DNA of 64,000 bases, taken from assembly GCF_009687845.1 (NCBI RefSeq), contig NZ_BLAD01000059.1:53706-117705 (forward strand). Reading direction: 5' to 3'. Shown piece by piece: positions 18,035 through 29,309 of the stretch (position 1 is its first letter; every line of letters starts with the position of its first letter). The notes under the pieces are model-generated. The model was not told the origin of the DNA, ran no database searches, and worked only from the letters and a program-made list of their open reading frames with translations. The DNA comes from Acrocarpospora corrugata (lineage in GTDB: Bacteria > Actinomycetota > Actinomycetes > Streptosporangiales > Streptosporangiaceae). Made by a program: the position numbers and the translations under genes.

Positions 18035-19276
18035 TTATCCTCCTGAGCGGATGACCTCGCCAAGTTGTCGCTTCAGGTCGGCGACGGTCTCCTGGACGGG
18101 GGTCGTGCCGGAAAGTGCGCCCGATACGGCGCTGGAGATGGCCAGGCTGACCTGGTTGTAGTTGGCCGTGACCGGCCGTGGCCTGGCGGTGAGAAGGGCT
18201 TCCTTGAGCACCGGCAGGTACGGGAAGCGTTCGATCAGCGCCGGGTCGTCGTAGAGCTGGGTCCACACCGGCGGGAAGGAGCCCTCGGTGAGGACGAGGC
18301 GCTGGTTTTCCAGGCCGGTGAAGTAGCGGATGAAGTCGATCGCCGACTGCTGCCGGCGGGAGAACGCGCTGACGGCCAGGTTGGTGCCGCCGAGCGAGCT
18401 GGAGCCCGGCCCGTTGAGGCCGGGCAGGCGGGTGACCGCGAACTTGCCCGCCACCGCGGAATGGGTGGCCGGGCCGTACGCGGGGGGCCAGTTGCGGGCG
18501 AACAGCAGCCGCCCCTCCTGGAAGGCGAGGCGGGACTCCTCCTCCTTGAAGGTGAGCGCCTCCGGCGGGATCCAGCCGTCCTTGATCCCGTCGACCAGGA
18601 AGTCGAGCGCGGTCGTGGCGACCGCAGGATCCATGGTGACCTGCCGTGCGTCCGGGCTGAGGATCGCTCCGCCCGCGGACTGCACGGCCTCCGCGAAGTT
18701 CACGGTCAGCCCCTCGTAGGGGAGGAACTGCCCGGCGTAGCCGCCGATCCCGTGCTTGCGCCCCAGCCGGACGGCCTGGTCCCGCAGTTCGGCCCAGGTC
18801 CGCGGCGGCTTCTCCGCGCCCAGCAGGTCGGTGCGGTAGTAGAGCAGCCCGGCGTTGCCGGTGTACGGCACCGCCCACAGCTTGTCCTGGTACACGGCGG
18901 TGTCGACCACCGGCGGCAGGAACTCGGCCAGCGGGAACGCGCCACGGTCGAGCGGCACGATCCAGCCCGCGTCGGCGAACTCGGCGGTCCAGACGACGTC
19001 GAGCCCGAGCACGTCATACCGGTCGCTGTGCGCCTGCAGGTTGGCCACCATCTGGGCCCGTTGCTCGTCGGCCGCTTCCGGCAGTTCGAGCAGCGTCACC
19101 GGCTCGGCGGGGTGTGCCGAGTTCCAGCGGGCCAGCAGGGGGCGGAGATAGGCGGTGGTGTCCCGGCCGATGGCGAGCGTGATGGGCCCGGCCGCCGACG
19201 GTTCGCCATCGGGCACGCCGAGCGCCGAGCAACCGGCCACCAAGGCGACCAGCAGCGGCAGCGATCGACGCGGCAC
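18035..19276 (-). CDS. Extracellular solute-binding lipoprotein (first of two)
   Basis: The 413-residue protein has a lipoprotein signal (VPRRSLPLLVALVAGCSALG, lipobox LVAGC) and a family 1 solute-binding fold resembling trehalose/maltose-type receptors (LDVVWTAEFADAGWIVPLD, VPYTGNAGLLYYRTDLL, TWAELRDQAVRLG). The GTG at 19276 has GGAGG upstream and places the signal peptide at the N-terminus; a longer open frame adds a non-signal leader. Its stop lies within the ribosome binding site of the second binding-protein gene, so both are in one operon. The two proteins differ clearly in sequence, so this is not a recent duplication. Two receptors for one permease pair is unusual. Confidence 0.9.
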   Translation of the reverse strand: MPRRSLPLLVALVAGCSALGVPDGEPSAAGPITLAIGRDTTAYLRPLLARWNSAHPAEPVTLLELPEAADEQRAQMVANLQAHSDRYDVLGLDVVWTAEFADAGWIVPLDRGAFPLAEFLPPVVDTAVYQDKLWAVPYTGNAGLLYYRTDLLGAEKPPRTWAELRDQAVRLGRKHGIGGYAGQFLPYEGLTVNFAEAVQSAGGAILSPDARQVTMDPAVATTALDFLVDGIKDGWIPPEALTFKEEESRLAFQEGRLLFARNWPPAYGPATHSAVAGKFAVTRLPGLNGPGSSSLGGTNLAVSAFSRRQQSAIDFIRYFTGLENQRLVLTEGSFPPVWTQLYDDPALIERFPYLPVLKEALLTARPRPVTANYNQVSLAISSAVSGALSGTTPVQETVADLKRQLGEVIRSGG

Positions 19277-19318
19277 TTTTCCTCCACATGAACTTCGGTT
19301 TACATTCGTGTTAGGTAG

Positions 19319-19344
19319 ATGCATGCATGTTATGCATAGCGCTA
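19319..19344. promoter_or_regulatory. Palindromic site between solute-binding and PadR genes
   Basis: ATGCATGCATGTTATGCAT (19319-19337) contains ATGCAT-GTT-ATGCAT, and it adjoins the 8-bp palindrome TAGCGCTA (19337-19344). It lies in the 119-bp gap between divergent genes (starts 19276 and 19396). PadR proteins bind AT-rich dyads of this kind, so autoregulation by the adjacent PadR gene is a reasonable inference. Confidence 0.5.
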
Positions 19345-19395
19345 ATGTGGACGTCAACTGGCAATTTGGTAACGACGGGGCGCGGAGGTGGGTGG

Positions 19396-19901
19396 GTGCG
19401 GCTGCCACTGCTGGCACTCTTGGCGAAGGAACCTGCCCATGGATACGAGCTGAAACAGGCCCTGGAGCAGACATTCGGAAATGCCTACCCGTCCCCGAAC
19501 ATCGGGCAGATCTACGTCACCCTCGGCCGCCTGGAGAAGGACGGCCTGGTCAGGGCCGTGGACGTGGAGCAGTCCAACCGGCCGAACAAGAAGGTCTACT
19601 TCCTCACCGCCGACGGCAGGGAGGCGCTGGAGACCTGGGTCGACGAGCCTACCGAGGGCCCGCGCGTCCGGGACGAGTTCTTCATGAAGCTGGTGCTCGC
19701 TCCGCTCACCGGCATCGCCGACCGGATGGCGCTGATCAACCGTCAGCGCCGGCACTACCTCTCGCTCATGCGTGATCTCACCGAACTCGCCGAGCGCACC
19801 GACCCGGGGGATCGGGTCGCTCTCCTGCTGATCGAAGGGGCGACCCTGCACCTGCAGGCCGACCTCGACTGGCTGGAACGCTGCCAGGAGGACCTCGTGT
19901 C

Positions 19902-19905
<4 letters not shown>
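19396..19905 (+). CDS. PadR-family transcriptional regulator
   Basis: The 169-residue protein has the PadR winged helix (LLALLAKEPAHGYELKQALEQTF, PNIGQIYVTLGRLEKDGLV, KKVYFLTADGREAL) and a C-terminal helical dimerisation domain of the Vir type. The GTG at 19396 follows GGAGG at 19384-19388; upstream codons add an unlikely leader. It overlaps the ABC ATPase gene by ATGA and forms an operon with that exporter. PadR repressors commonly control adjacent MacB/drug-type exporters and are released by small ligands. A dyad lies in its promoter. It could also influence the divergent sugar-uptake operon. Confidence 0.9.
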
Positions 19906-20632
<727 letters not shown>

Positions 20633-20636
<4 letters not shown>

Positions 20637-22872
20637 TCGCCGAGTGGCGGTGGATCCGGGCGGATCTGCGGGCCCGGCGGGTGCAGGCCACGCTGACCGT
20701 GCTGGCGGTGGCGGGCATCGTGGCCGCGCTGGTGACGGCGGCGACGCTATTGGAGGAGGGGACCAATCCGTGGCGCGGGCTGTTCACCCGCGGGCATGGC
20801 GGGCACATCTGGATCCACAGCAAAGACGCGCCCGATATTTCGGCATTGCGGCAGCTGAACGGGGTTACCGAGATCGCCGGGCCATACGTCAGCGCGCCCG
20901 CGACGCTGGCCAGGGGCGGCCGGAAGGTGCCGGTCGCCCTGCAGGAGGCCCCGGCGAGCCTGCCGAAGGTGGCCACGCCGCTGCTGGTCGAGGGCCGCTG
21001 GCTGGACCCGGCCGACCCCGGCGGGGTCGTGGTGGAGCGCTCGTTCGCGGCCGCCACCGGGCTGCGGCCCGGCAGCGCGTTCCCGGTCACCGGCCTCAAC
21101 GGCGCCACCCACACGCTGTTCGTGAAGGGCCTCGCCGAGAGCGGTGACCAGGGCTTCTACCCCGAGTGGACACCCGGCCTGGCGTGGACGCTGCGGCCGA
21201 CGCTGACCATGGTCGAGCCCGCGCCCGGCCGCACCGAGACCGTCACCGGCCTGCGGCTGGCCGACCCCGAGGACACCAACCTGGTCGTCCAGCAGTCGAT
21301 GACCACGCTGGCCGGGCAGGTCCAGCGGGTCTCCACCTGGCGGGAGGTGCGGGCCTCGATGGAGCTGGACAACCGGCTGCTCGGGCTGCTGCTGGCCCTG
21401 TTCGGCGCGGCCGGGCTGGTGGGGGCGGCGCTGGCGCTGGCCAACGCGACCGGCGGCCGGGTGCTCGGCCAGCTGCGCGACCTGGCCACCCTGAAATCGC
21501 TCGGGTTCACGCCCCGGCAGATCGCCGCCATGCTGCTGGCCGAGCACGGCCTGCTGGGCCTGCTCGGCCTCGCGATCGGCCTGACCGCCGGACGGGTGAT
21601 CACCACCGCCGCGCTCCAGGTCCCGCCGTCCCTGACCCAGCTGGCCGCGATCGGCCTGGGCACCATCCTGGTCGTCCTGGTCGCGGTCTGGCTGCCCGCC
21701 TGGCGCGGCGGCAGGACCGCCCCCATCCCGGCCGCCCCGGCGATCCCGCCGCACGGCCGGCTGTCCCGGCTGGCCCGTCTCGCCCTGCTGGTACGGCTCC
21801 CGCCCGCGCTCGTCCTCGGCACCAGGGACGCCTTCACCCGCCGCGTCCCCGCCATCCTGACCAGCGCAGGGCTGGCCCTGCCGATGATGATGATCACCAT
21901 CGGCCTGGGCTGCTGGGCCACCCTCGACGACTTCACGAAAAATCCGGCCAAAGTCGGTCAGGCGGCGGCGTTATCCGTACGCCCCGGAAACCTCACCGCC
22001 GACGAGACCCGCCTGCGCGCCCTGGCCGACCCCGCCGTGACGGCCGCCTACCCCGGCGTCGACCTGGACGCCCTCGTCCCCTGGCAGACCAGAACCGTAC
22101 GGACCAGGGCGCTGGGCACCTCCACCGCCCCCTACCCGTTCCACGTCGCCGAAGGCCGCATGTTCCGCGAACGCGGCGAGGCCGTCGCCGGCCAGGGGCT
22201 GCTCGACCTGCTCAGCGTCCGCGTCGGCGACCGGGTCAGGCTGACCATCGGCGGCACCCCGCTGATCGTGCACATCGTCGGCCGCGTCATCGAACCGGAG
22301 CAGGACGGCGAGGTGCTCTCCTTCGGCATCGACACCCTGGCCGCCAAGGACGCCGTCCCGCCGCACTACTTCGCCCTCGTGCTGACCGACGGCGCCGACC
22401 CCCAGGAGGTCAGGGCCCGCCTCCAGGGCCTGGAGGTCACCCAGGCGGTCAACCCCGCCGACCGCCTCGCCGTGATCCGCGTGATCATCGTCGCGCTGGT
22501 CGTGGTGCTGGCCCTGATCGGCCTCACCAACCTGCTCACCGCCGGCGCGCTCGGCCGCCGCGACCACCTCCGCGACCTGGCCGTCCTGCAGGCCATGGGC
22601 CTGACCCCCCGCCAGGTGATGGCCACCCTGGTCACCGGCACCGGCATCCTGGCCACGCTCGGCGTGCTGGCCGGCACGGCGGCCGGCACCCTGCTGTCCA
22701 GCACCCTGATCGACTGGGAGGGGCACGGCAGCGGCGTGGGCGCGGGGATCGGCCGCGCCCCGACCCCCGCCGCCCTCGCCGCCGCCGTGCTGCTCGCGGT
22801 GGGCGCGGCCCTGCTGGTCGCCCTCATCCCGGCCCGCCGCGCCGCCAGGGCCCGGGTGCCGGTGACGGCGGG

Positions 22873-22876
<4 letters not shown>
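20633..22876 (+). CDS. FtsX-like ABC transporter permease, two-repeat form
   Basis: This 747-residue membrane protein has an N-terminal helix (about 20-42), a large extracytoplasmic domain, a three-helix FtsX core (about 245-365), a second helix-bounded extracytoplasmic domain from about 400, and a second three-helix FtsX core at the C-terminus (about 620-740). This is the fused two-repeat permease of MacB-like type VII ABC systems. The recurring [21 protein letters not shown] and [17 protein letters not shown] are the matching coupling segments. It overlaps the ATPase gene by 4 bp and converges on treS with overlapping stop codons. The substrate is unknown. Confidence 0.92.
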
Positions 22877-24561
<1,685 letters not shown>

Positions 24562-24690
24562 CGAACATCGCTTTACGGGGGAGGAGGATTGTTCAAGCCC
24601 GCAGCTCAGAGCGGCGCTGGGCAGAAGGTACCACCTGACCAGGCTTGACAGAGAACGGTTACGTAGCCCTTACTGCGGGTTTTCCGGCGT
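24562..24690. other. Gap upstream of treS
   Basis: A 129-bp gap between two minus-strand genes should hold the treS promoter and the end of the asparagine-synthetase-like transcript. I see no clear hairpin. The plus-strand GGGGGAGGAGG at 24579-24589 resembles a ribosome binding site but leads to no convincing gene. Confidence 0.4.
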
Positions 24691-26376
24691 TTACGTGCGG
24701 CTACCCGGAGTTATCTCACCAGCGCTCCAGGGAGGCGTGAGGTCCCCCAGAACGTCCTCGTAGTCGGCCAGCCAGGAACCGAAAAGCACTAAACCGCGCA
24801 GCCAAAACCGGGAATTCCATGATCCGAACGCGGCCAGCGCGTCCGGTCCCGCCTGGACCACGTCCAGCATCTGCGGGGCCATCAGGCCCGGGATGCGCGC
24901 GGCCTTGAGCAGCATGGCGTGGTTCCACTCGCGGGCGGCCGGGCCAGCCGAGCGCAGCGGCACCCGCCGGTGCGGCAGCGCGCCGTTGGTGGAGGGCAGC
25001 GCGGCCACCCTCGGGTTGGCGGCGCGCAGGATCTCCCGGTAGAACCGCCCGCCCTCCTTCCTGGCCACCGGCACCGACAGCGCGGCGTCGAAGAAGTCCG
25101 GGTAAAGAAAAGGGAAAATCGGGGTCGCCTCGGGGCCGACCAGGTTGACCGGGGAGCGGGCGATGCCGCGCGCGGTCCTGGTGTGCAGCACGCTCAGCGG
25201 CAGTTCGCTGCGGTGCCCGCGCAGCATCGAGGTGGCCTGGTCGAAGGCCAGGCCGACGGTGTCGTCCATCCAGGCGCTGGCCCGGTCGCCGAGCACCGGC
25301 TGGTGCGGGTCGCCGGTGGCGAGCGCGGCCAGCAGGGCCCTGCGCCGGTCCTGGCCGGTGCCCGCGACCACCGCGTCGGCGGTGATCAGGAAGTTCTTCA
25401 TCAGCGGGCCGCCCGCCAGCCCGTCCACGACCGGCCGCCCGGCTTTGTGGACCTCCCGGGCGAACGGCGAATACCAGGCGTGGTGGCTGGTCAGGTACTC
25501 CAGCCGGCGGGCCGCCCAGCGCGCCTCGTCCGGGTAGTCCTCGGCCCGCTGCGGCACGATCCGGTGCTCGATGCCCAGCTCGCGGGTGATGTATCCGGCG
25601 AAGTCGAGGTCGTTGTCCAGGCCGTCGTCCGGGCTGGTCGTCCAGGACACGATGTCCTTGTGCTGGGCCACCGCCACGCCGGCCAGCAGCCGCGAGTCGT
25701 ACCCGCCGCTCACCGGCACCAGCACCTGCTCGTACGGCTTGAGCGCCTCGTGCAGCAGCGCCACGATGTCGCCGCCGGTGACGCCGCGGTCGAACGGCTC
25801 CTCGCGCACCCAGCGCGGCGCCCGCCGGTCCACGCCCAGCCGCCCCCGGTCCCGCGACCAGCTCAGCGCCGTCGCCCCGGGCAGGCGCTTGACCTGCGCG
25901 TACGGAGTGTCCTCCAGCAACGGATAGGTGAGCTTGAAGATCGCCGCCCAGGCGTTCCAGTTCACCTCGTACGGCCGCCGCGCCAGCGCCAGCAACGGCT
26001 CGATCAACCCGGAGAAGTACACGGCGTCGCCGTCGGTCAGGTAGTAGACGTCGATCAGCCCGAACGCGCCGGTGTGCAAAGTGACCGCGGCCGGCGCGTC
26101 GATCAGCCCCGGCGCCTCGAACGTCTCGGCCACCCGCAGCCAGTCCCCGCCGCCGATCGGCTGCCGGTCACCCCAGGCGAAGGCCGCCAGGGTCGGCCCG
26201 CTGTCGTACGGCGTCAGCGGCCCGGAACTCAGCACGGCCGCGTCCCTGGTGACGTACGCGGTCTCGACCGGGGGCCCCGAGCGGGCCAGCAGATCCAACC
26301 GGGACTGGTCGAAGGGCCCGAATGCGCCACACACATATGGCCTGGCCAGGAATGTCGGCCACTCACCTCTGCGCAT
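24691..26376 (-). CDS. Asparagine-synthetase-like ATP-dependent amide ligase without glutaminase cysteine
   Basis: The 561-residue protein resembles the AsnB family. The PP-loop of the synthetase domain is VSGGYDSRLLAG, followed by WTTSPDDGLDNDLDFA and helical C-terminal segments. The N-terminal third looks like a degenerate Ntn/glutaminase fold, but the protein begins MRRGEWP and has no Cys at position 2, so it should not hydrolyse glutamine. AsnB-like proteins of this sort occur in surface polysaccharide and peptide-modifying clusters, where they may amidate or ligate other carboxylates. It is divergent from a coiled-coil glycosyltransferase gene, which supports a glycoconjugate role by context only. 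Confidence 0.78.
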   Translation of the reverse strand: MRRGEWPTFLARPYVCGAFGPFDQSRLDLLARSGPPVETAYVTRDAAVLSSGPLTPYDSGPTLAAFAWGDRQPIGGGDWLRVAETFEAPGLIDAPAAVTLHTGAFGLIDVYYLTDGDAVYFSGLIEPLLALARRPYEVNWNAWAAIFKLTYPLLEDTPYAQVKRLPGATALSWSRDRGRLGVDRRAPRWVREEPFDRGVTGGDIVALLHEALKPYEQVLVPVSGGYDSRLLAGVAVAQHKDIVSWTTSPDDGLDNDLDFAGYITRELGIEHRIVPQRAEDYPDEARWAARRLEYLTSHHAWYSPFAREVHKAGRPVVDGLAGGPLMKNFLITADAVVAGTGQDRRRALLAALATGDPHQPVLGDRASAWMDDTVGLAFDQATSMLRGHRSELPLSVLHTRTARGIARSPVNLVGPEATPIFPFLYPDFFDAALSVPVARKEGGRFYREILRAANPRVAALPSTNGALPHRRVPLRSAGPAAREWNHAMLLKAARIPGLMAPQMLDVVQAGPDALAAFGSWNSRFWLRGLVLFGSWLADYEDVLGDLTPPWSAGEITPGSRT

Positions 26377-26411
26377 CGTGTGTCCCTCCCGATCGGTATT
26401 CCGACGAGTTT

Positions 26412-26445
26412 AAGGAGGTGAGGGGTGCGCTTGGTGCCGTATTGA
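26412..26445 (+). promoter_or_regulatory. Strong Shine-Dalgarno with a 6-codon leader reading frame
   Basis: A perfect AAGGAGG (26412-26418) is followed after 6 nt by GTG and a 6-codon frame encoding MRLVPY with stop at 26443-26445. The only in-frame starts for the main gene are 30-40 nt farther on and poorly served. This looks like a leader peptide or upstream reading frame that could couple translation of the glycosyltransferase gene. Confidence 0.4.
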
Positions 26446-26483
26446 CGTCTTCCGACGCCCGGTATGCGGATATTGTGACCGCT

Positions 26484-28403
26484 ATGAGTGAGCTGGAGAG
26501 CGTCCGGCGGGCCTTGGCGCAGGCGGTCGAGCAGGCCGCGGGCGCCGCCGAACTGGCCCGGCTGCTCGTCGAATACCAGGCGCGACTGGACGAGGCCGCC
26601 AAGTCGGAGGCCGACGCCCTCACCAGGGCGAAAGTGGCCGAAACCCGGCTGAAGACCTCGGAACGGCAGGCCGCGCAGCTCGCCAAGGCCCTCGCCGAGC
26701 AGCGTTACCTGACCGAGGTGGCGCAGTGGAAGCTGGAGTCGGTGCAGAGCAGCCGCTGGTCCCAGCTGGGCGACGCGATCCAGACCAAGAACCCGGGCAC
26801 GGTGGCCAAGACGCTCAAGGCTCCCGTCAAGAAGCGTCCCGCGCCGAAGCGGTCCGACTTCAAGCCGGACCCGGTGAGCACGGCCGACCTCAGCGTGGCG
26901 CCGGTCGCGCCCGCCCCCGCGGGACCGGCGGTGTCCGCGCCGCTGGCCGAGGCGTTCGTGGTGCCGAAGGGGCCGCTGGTCCGGCCGTACCTGACGGTGG
27001 CCGCGATCGTGGACCGGCAGACCGAGGCGCTGATGCGGTACGAGTGGCGGCAGGTCACCAACTTCGGCCCCGAGAACTGGCAGGCCATGCTGGATGAGCA
27101 CCAGCCGCACGTACTCTTCGTCGAGTCGGTGCGGCCGGGGCCACGCCAGGGCAACGGCGGGCGCTGGCTGGAGGCCATGGGCGGCCAGTCGCGCGCGCTC
27201 CGCGACCTGGTGGAGGCGTGCAAGAAGCGCGGCGTGAAGACCGTGTTCTGGCACTCCTCCGGTTCGGTGGGCCGGTCCTACCCGGCGGCCGAACTCTTCG
27301 AGCACGTGCTGGCGACCAGCGAGGCCCGCGCCCGCGAGTGGCGCTCGGCCCTGCGCCACGACCGGGTCGGCGTGCTCCCGCACGCGGTGCAGCCCCGCGT
27401 GCACAACCAGATCCCGGCCGAGGGCGGGCGGACCGGCGAGATCCGCACGCTCGGCATGGTGGACGGCGAATACGAGCCGCTGCCCGGCCAGGGATCCGAC
27501 AAATCCACTTATGACGACGTGCTGGTCGCGTACCGGCGGCCCGCGCTGGTGCTCGCCGGCGTCGACGCCGACCCCCGGGTGGTCGCCGAGATCGAGGCGT
27601 GCGGCACGCCCGTCCTGAACCTGATCGGCACCAAGCCGCCCGAGCTCCTCGACGACACCGCCCCCAACGCCCATCTGGCCTGGCGCGCGACGACGGCGGT
27701 CACCCCGCTGCTGGACCCGATCATGGACGTGCTCGGCGTCCCGAGCGTGCGCAACAGCGGCGTGGTGTCCGCCATCGCCGCCGTGGCGAGCCCCGCCGAA
27801 CTCGACCACCTGGTCGGGCAGCTGGCCCGCCAGCGCCGCCGGCCCGAGCAGCTCGTCGTGGTCGCCGACGGCCTGGACGCCGGGCTGGTCGAGAAGTCCT
27901 TGCAGCCCCTCGGCCTGGACGCGGTGATCCGCTCGGCCGGCCCGCTCACCCGCGGCGCCGCCCTCGACCGCGCCCTCCGCCTCGCCGACGGCGACTACGT
28001 GGCCGTCTTCGACCCCCGCGACCTGTACGGCGAGCACTACCTGGCCGACGCCCTGCGCCACTTCGGCTCCACCGACGCCGAGATCGTCGGCAAGACCGCC
28101 TGCTACATCAAGGTCGCCGGCGCCGCCCTGCTCCGCCAGCCCGGCACCGAGCACCGCTACCTGGCCGAGGTGGCCGGCGGCACCGTGATCTCCCGCCGCC
28201 AGGCGTTGCAGGATCTCGGTTTCGCCGACCTCACCGACGACTGGGACGAGGTGCTGATGCGCCAGGCCCGCACCGACGCCGTCCGCGTCTACTCGGCCGA
28301 CCGCTACTCCTACGTCTGTGTCCGCGCCACCGCGGAAGGCAGAATGTTCGGCTCGGCCCAGCTGGAGGGCAACGTCTCCGCCGAATCCCTGGCGCTGCTC
28401 TAA
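26484..28403 (+). CDS. Coiled-coil glycosyltransferase-like protein (CgeB/GT2-like)
   Basis: This protein has 639 residues from ATG 26484 (MSELESVRRALAQ); GTG 26475 is an alternative. Residues 1-90 are heptad-like coiled coil. A Pro/Ala/Val linker follows (about 120-160). A central domain (VAAIVDRQTEALMRYEW, HVLFVESV, VFWHSSGSV, VLATSEARAREW) resembles the CgeB/DUF3880 glycosyltransferase N-terminus. The C-terminal third has a GT2-like layout with a degenerate DXD (VAVFDPRDLYGEHYLADAL) and GGTVISRRQALQDLGF, echoing the protein at 2063-3937. It is probably an enzyme of surface glycan assembly. A 24-nt palindrome closes the gene. Confidence 0.78.
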   Translation: MSELESVRRALAQAVEQAAGAAELARLLVEYQARLDEAAKSEADALTRAKVAETRLKTSERQAAQLAKALAEQRYLTEVAQWKLESVQSSRWSQLGDAIQTKNPGTVAKTLKAPVKKRPAPKRSDFKPDPVSTADLSVAPVAPAPAGPAVSAPLAEAFVVPKGPLVRPYLTVAAIVDRQTEALMRYEWRQVTNFGPENWQAMLDEHQPHVLFVESVRPGPRQGNGGRWLEAMGGQSRALRDLVEACKKRGVKTVFWHSSGSVGRSYPAAELFEHVLATSEARAREWRSALRHDRVGVLPHAVQPRVHNQIPAEGGRTGEIRTLGMVDGEYEPLPGQGSDKSTYDDVLVAYRRPALVLAGVDADPRVVAEIEACGTPVLNLIGTKPPELLDDTAPNAHLAWRATTAVTPLLDPIMDVLGVPSVRNSGVVSAIAAVASPAELDHLVGQLARQRRRPEQLVVVADGLDAGLVEKSLQPLGLDAVIRSAGPLTRGAALDRALRLADGDYVAVFDPRDLYGEHYLADALRHFGSTDAEIVGKTACYIKVAGAALLRQPGTEHRYLAEVAGGTVISRRQALQDLGFADLTDDWDEVLMRQARTDAVRVYSADRYSYVCVRATAEGRMFGSAQLEGNVSAESLALL

Positions 28404-28408
28404 ACCGA

Positions 28409-28432
28409 CAAGTCCTGAAATTTCAGGACTTG
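28409..28432. terminator. 24-nt perfect palindrome, shared terminator of two convergent genes
   Basis: Arms CAAGTCCTGAAA and TTTCAGGACTTG pair perfectly. The palindrome begins 5 nt after the plus-strand stop and contains the stop codon (28423-28425) of the convergent methyltransferase gene. It is probably a bidirectional terminator with AATT as the loop; the compact symmetry could also serve as a protein site. Confidence 0.7.
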
Positions 28433-29199
28433 CGGGCGAGGCCGCCCCAGCCCAGCGCGGCGAACCGCCGCAGCACCGCTGGCTCGATGAAGCTGGTGTT
28501 GTCCAACTGCTCGAAGTCGCCGAAGAACCGGCTGATCTCCTCGGGCGTCCGGGGGAACAGGCCCCGGCCGCGCGCGGTGGTGTAGGTGCTGTTCACCACC
28601 TCGGTGTCCTGCCGGCGCGACTCGGCGATCGACAGGTGGCTGACCACCAGGTAACTCCCCGGGGCCATCGCCTCCCGGATCTTGGCGACCTGGTCGTACG
28701 GGTCGGCCACGTGGTGCAGCATTGCGACCATCAGCACGCCGACCGGCTCGGACCAGTCGATCAGGCCGGTCTCGGCCGCCGCCACCGTGATCTTCTCACC
28801 GTCGGCCACGTCCGCCTGAACCATGGCGACCCCCGACGCGGTGGCCAGGATGGCCCGCCCGTGCACGCACACCACCGGATCGTTGTCCACATAGACGACC
28901 CGCGCGTCCGGAACCAGCCGCTGCGCCACCTGATGCACGTTGTCCTGGGTCGGCAGCCCCGCCCCGATGTCGACGAACTGCCGGATCCCCGCGTCCCGCG
29001 CCATGAACCGCACGGCGTCGCCCAGGAACTTCCTGTTCGCCTGGGCGCCCTCCCTGGACTCGGGAAACACCTTCAGAATCTCTGCCACAGCGGCCCGGTC
29101 AACGGCGAAGTTGTCCTTACCCCCGAGCATGTAGTCATAGATTCGCGCGGAATTGGGCGTCGTGACGTCCACTCCGCCGGGTGGTTCGCGGTCGACCAT
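28423..29199 (-). CDS. SAM-dependent methyltransferase, DUF574 / SAV2177 family
   Basis: The 258-residue protein matches the actinobacterial DUF574 family. It begins with the family-typical TPNSARIYDYMLGGKDNF, contains the SAM-binding motif VDIGAGLPTQDNVHQVA and the acidic VVYVDNDPVV, and has the MLHHV motif. Members are abundant in Streptosporangiaceae and relatives but substrates are mostly unknown. The ATG is at 29199. The gene stands alone, convergent with the coiled-coil glycosyltransferase through a shared palindromic terminator and downstream of the photolyase gene on the same strand, with a 110-bp gap. Confidence 0.93.
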   Translation of the reverse strand: MVDREPPGGVDVTTPNSARIYDYMLGGKDNFAVDRAAVAEILKVFPESREGAQANRKFLGDAVRFMARDAGIRQFVDIGAGLPTQDNVHQVAQRLVPDARVVYVDNDPVVCVHGRAILATASGVAMVQADVADGEKITVAAAETGLIDWSEPVGVLMVAMLHHVADPYDQVAKIREAMAPGSYLVVSHLSIAESRRQDTEVVNSTYTTARGRGLFPRTPEEISRFFGDFEQLDNTSFIEPAVLRRFAALGWGGLARKS

Positions 29200-29309
29200 G
29201 CGCGCAATCGTATCGCGCCCTATGCCCGATTCACCGGCAATGTCTGCCCGATTCGCCGTTCGTCGTGATCACAGGTGCCCAAAATGCCATGTGATCTACA
29301 GCATGTATG

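Noticed and set aside
24579..24763. Plus-strand gene after GGGGGAGGAGG upstream of treS
   Set aside because: No start at suitable spacing opens a frame of convincing length or composition.
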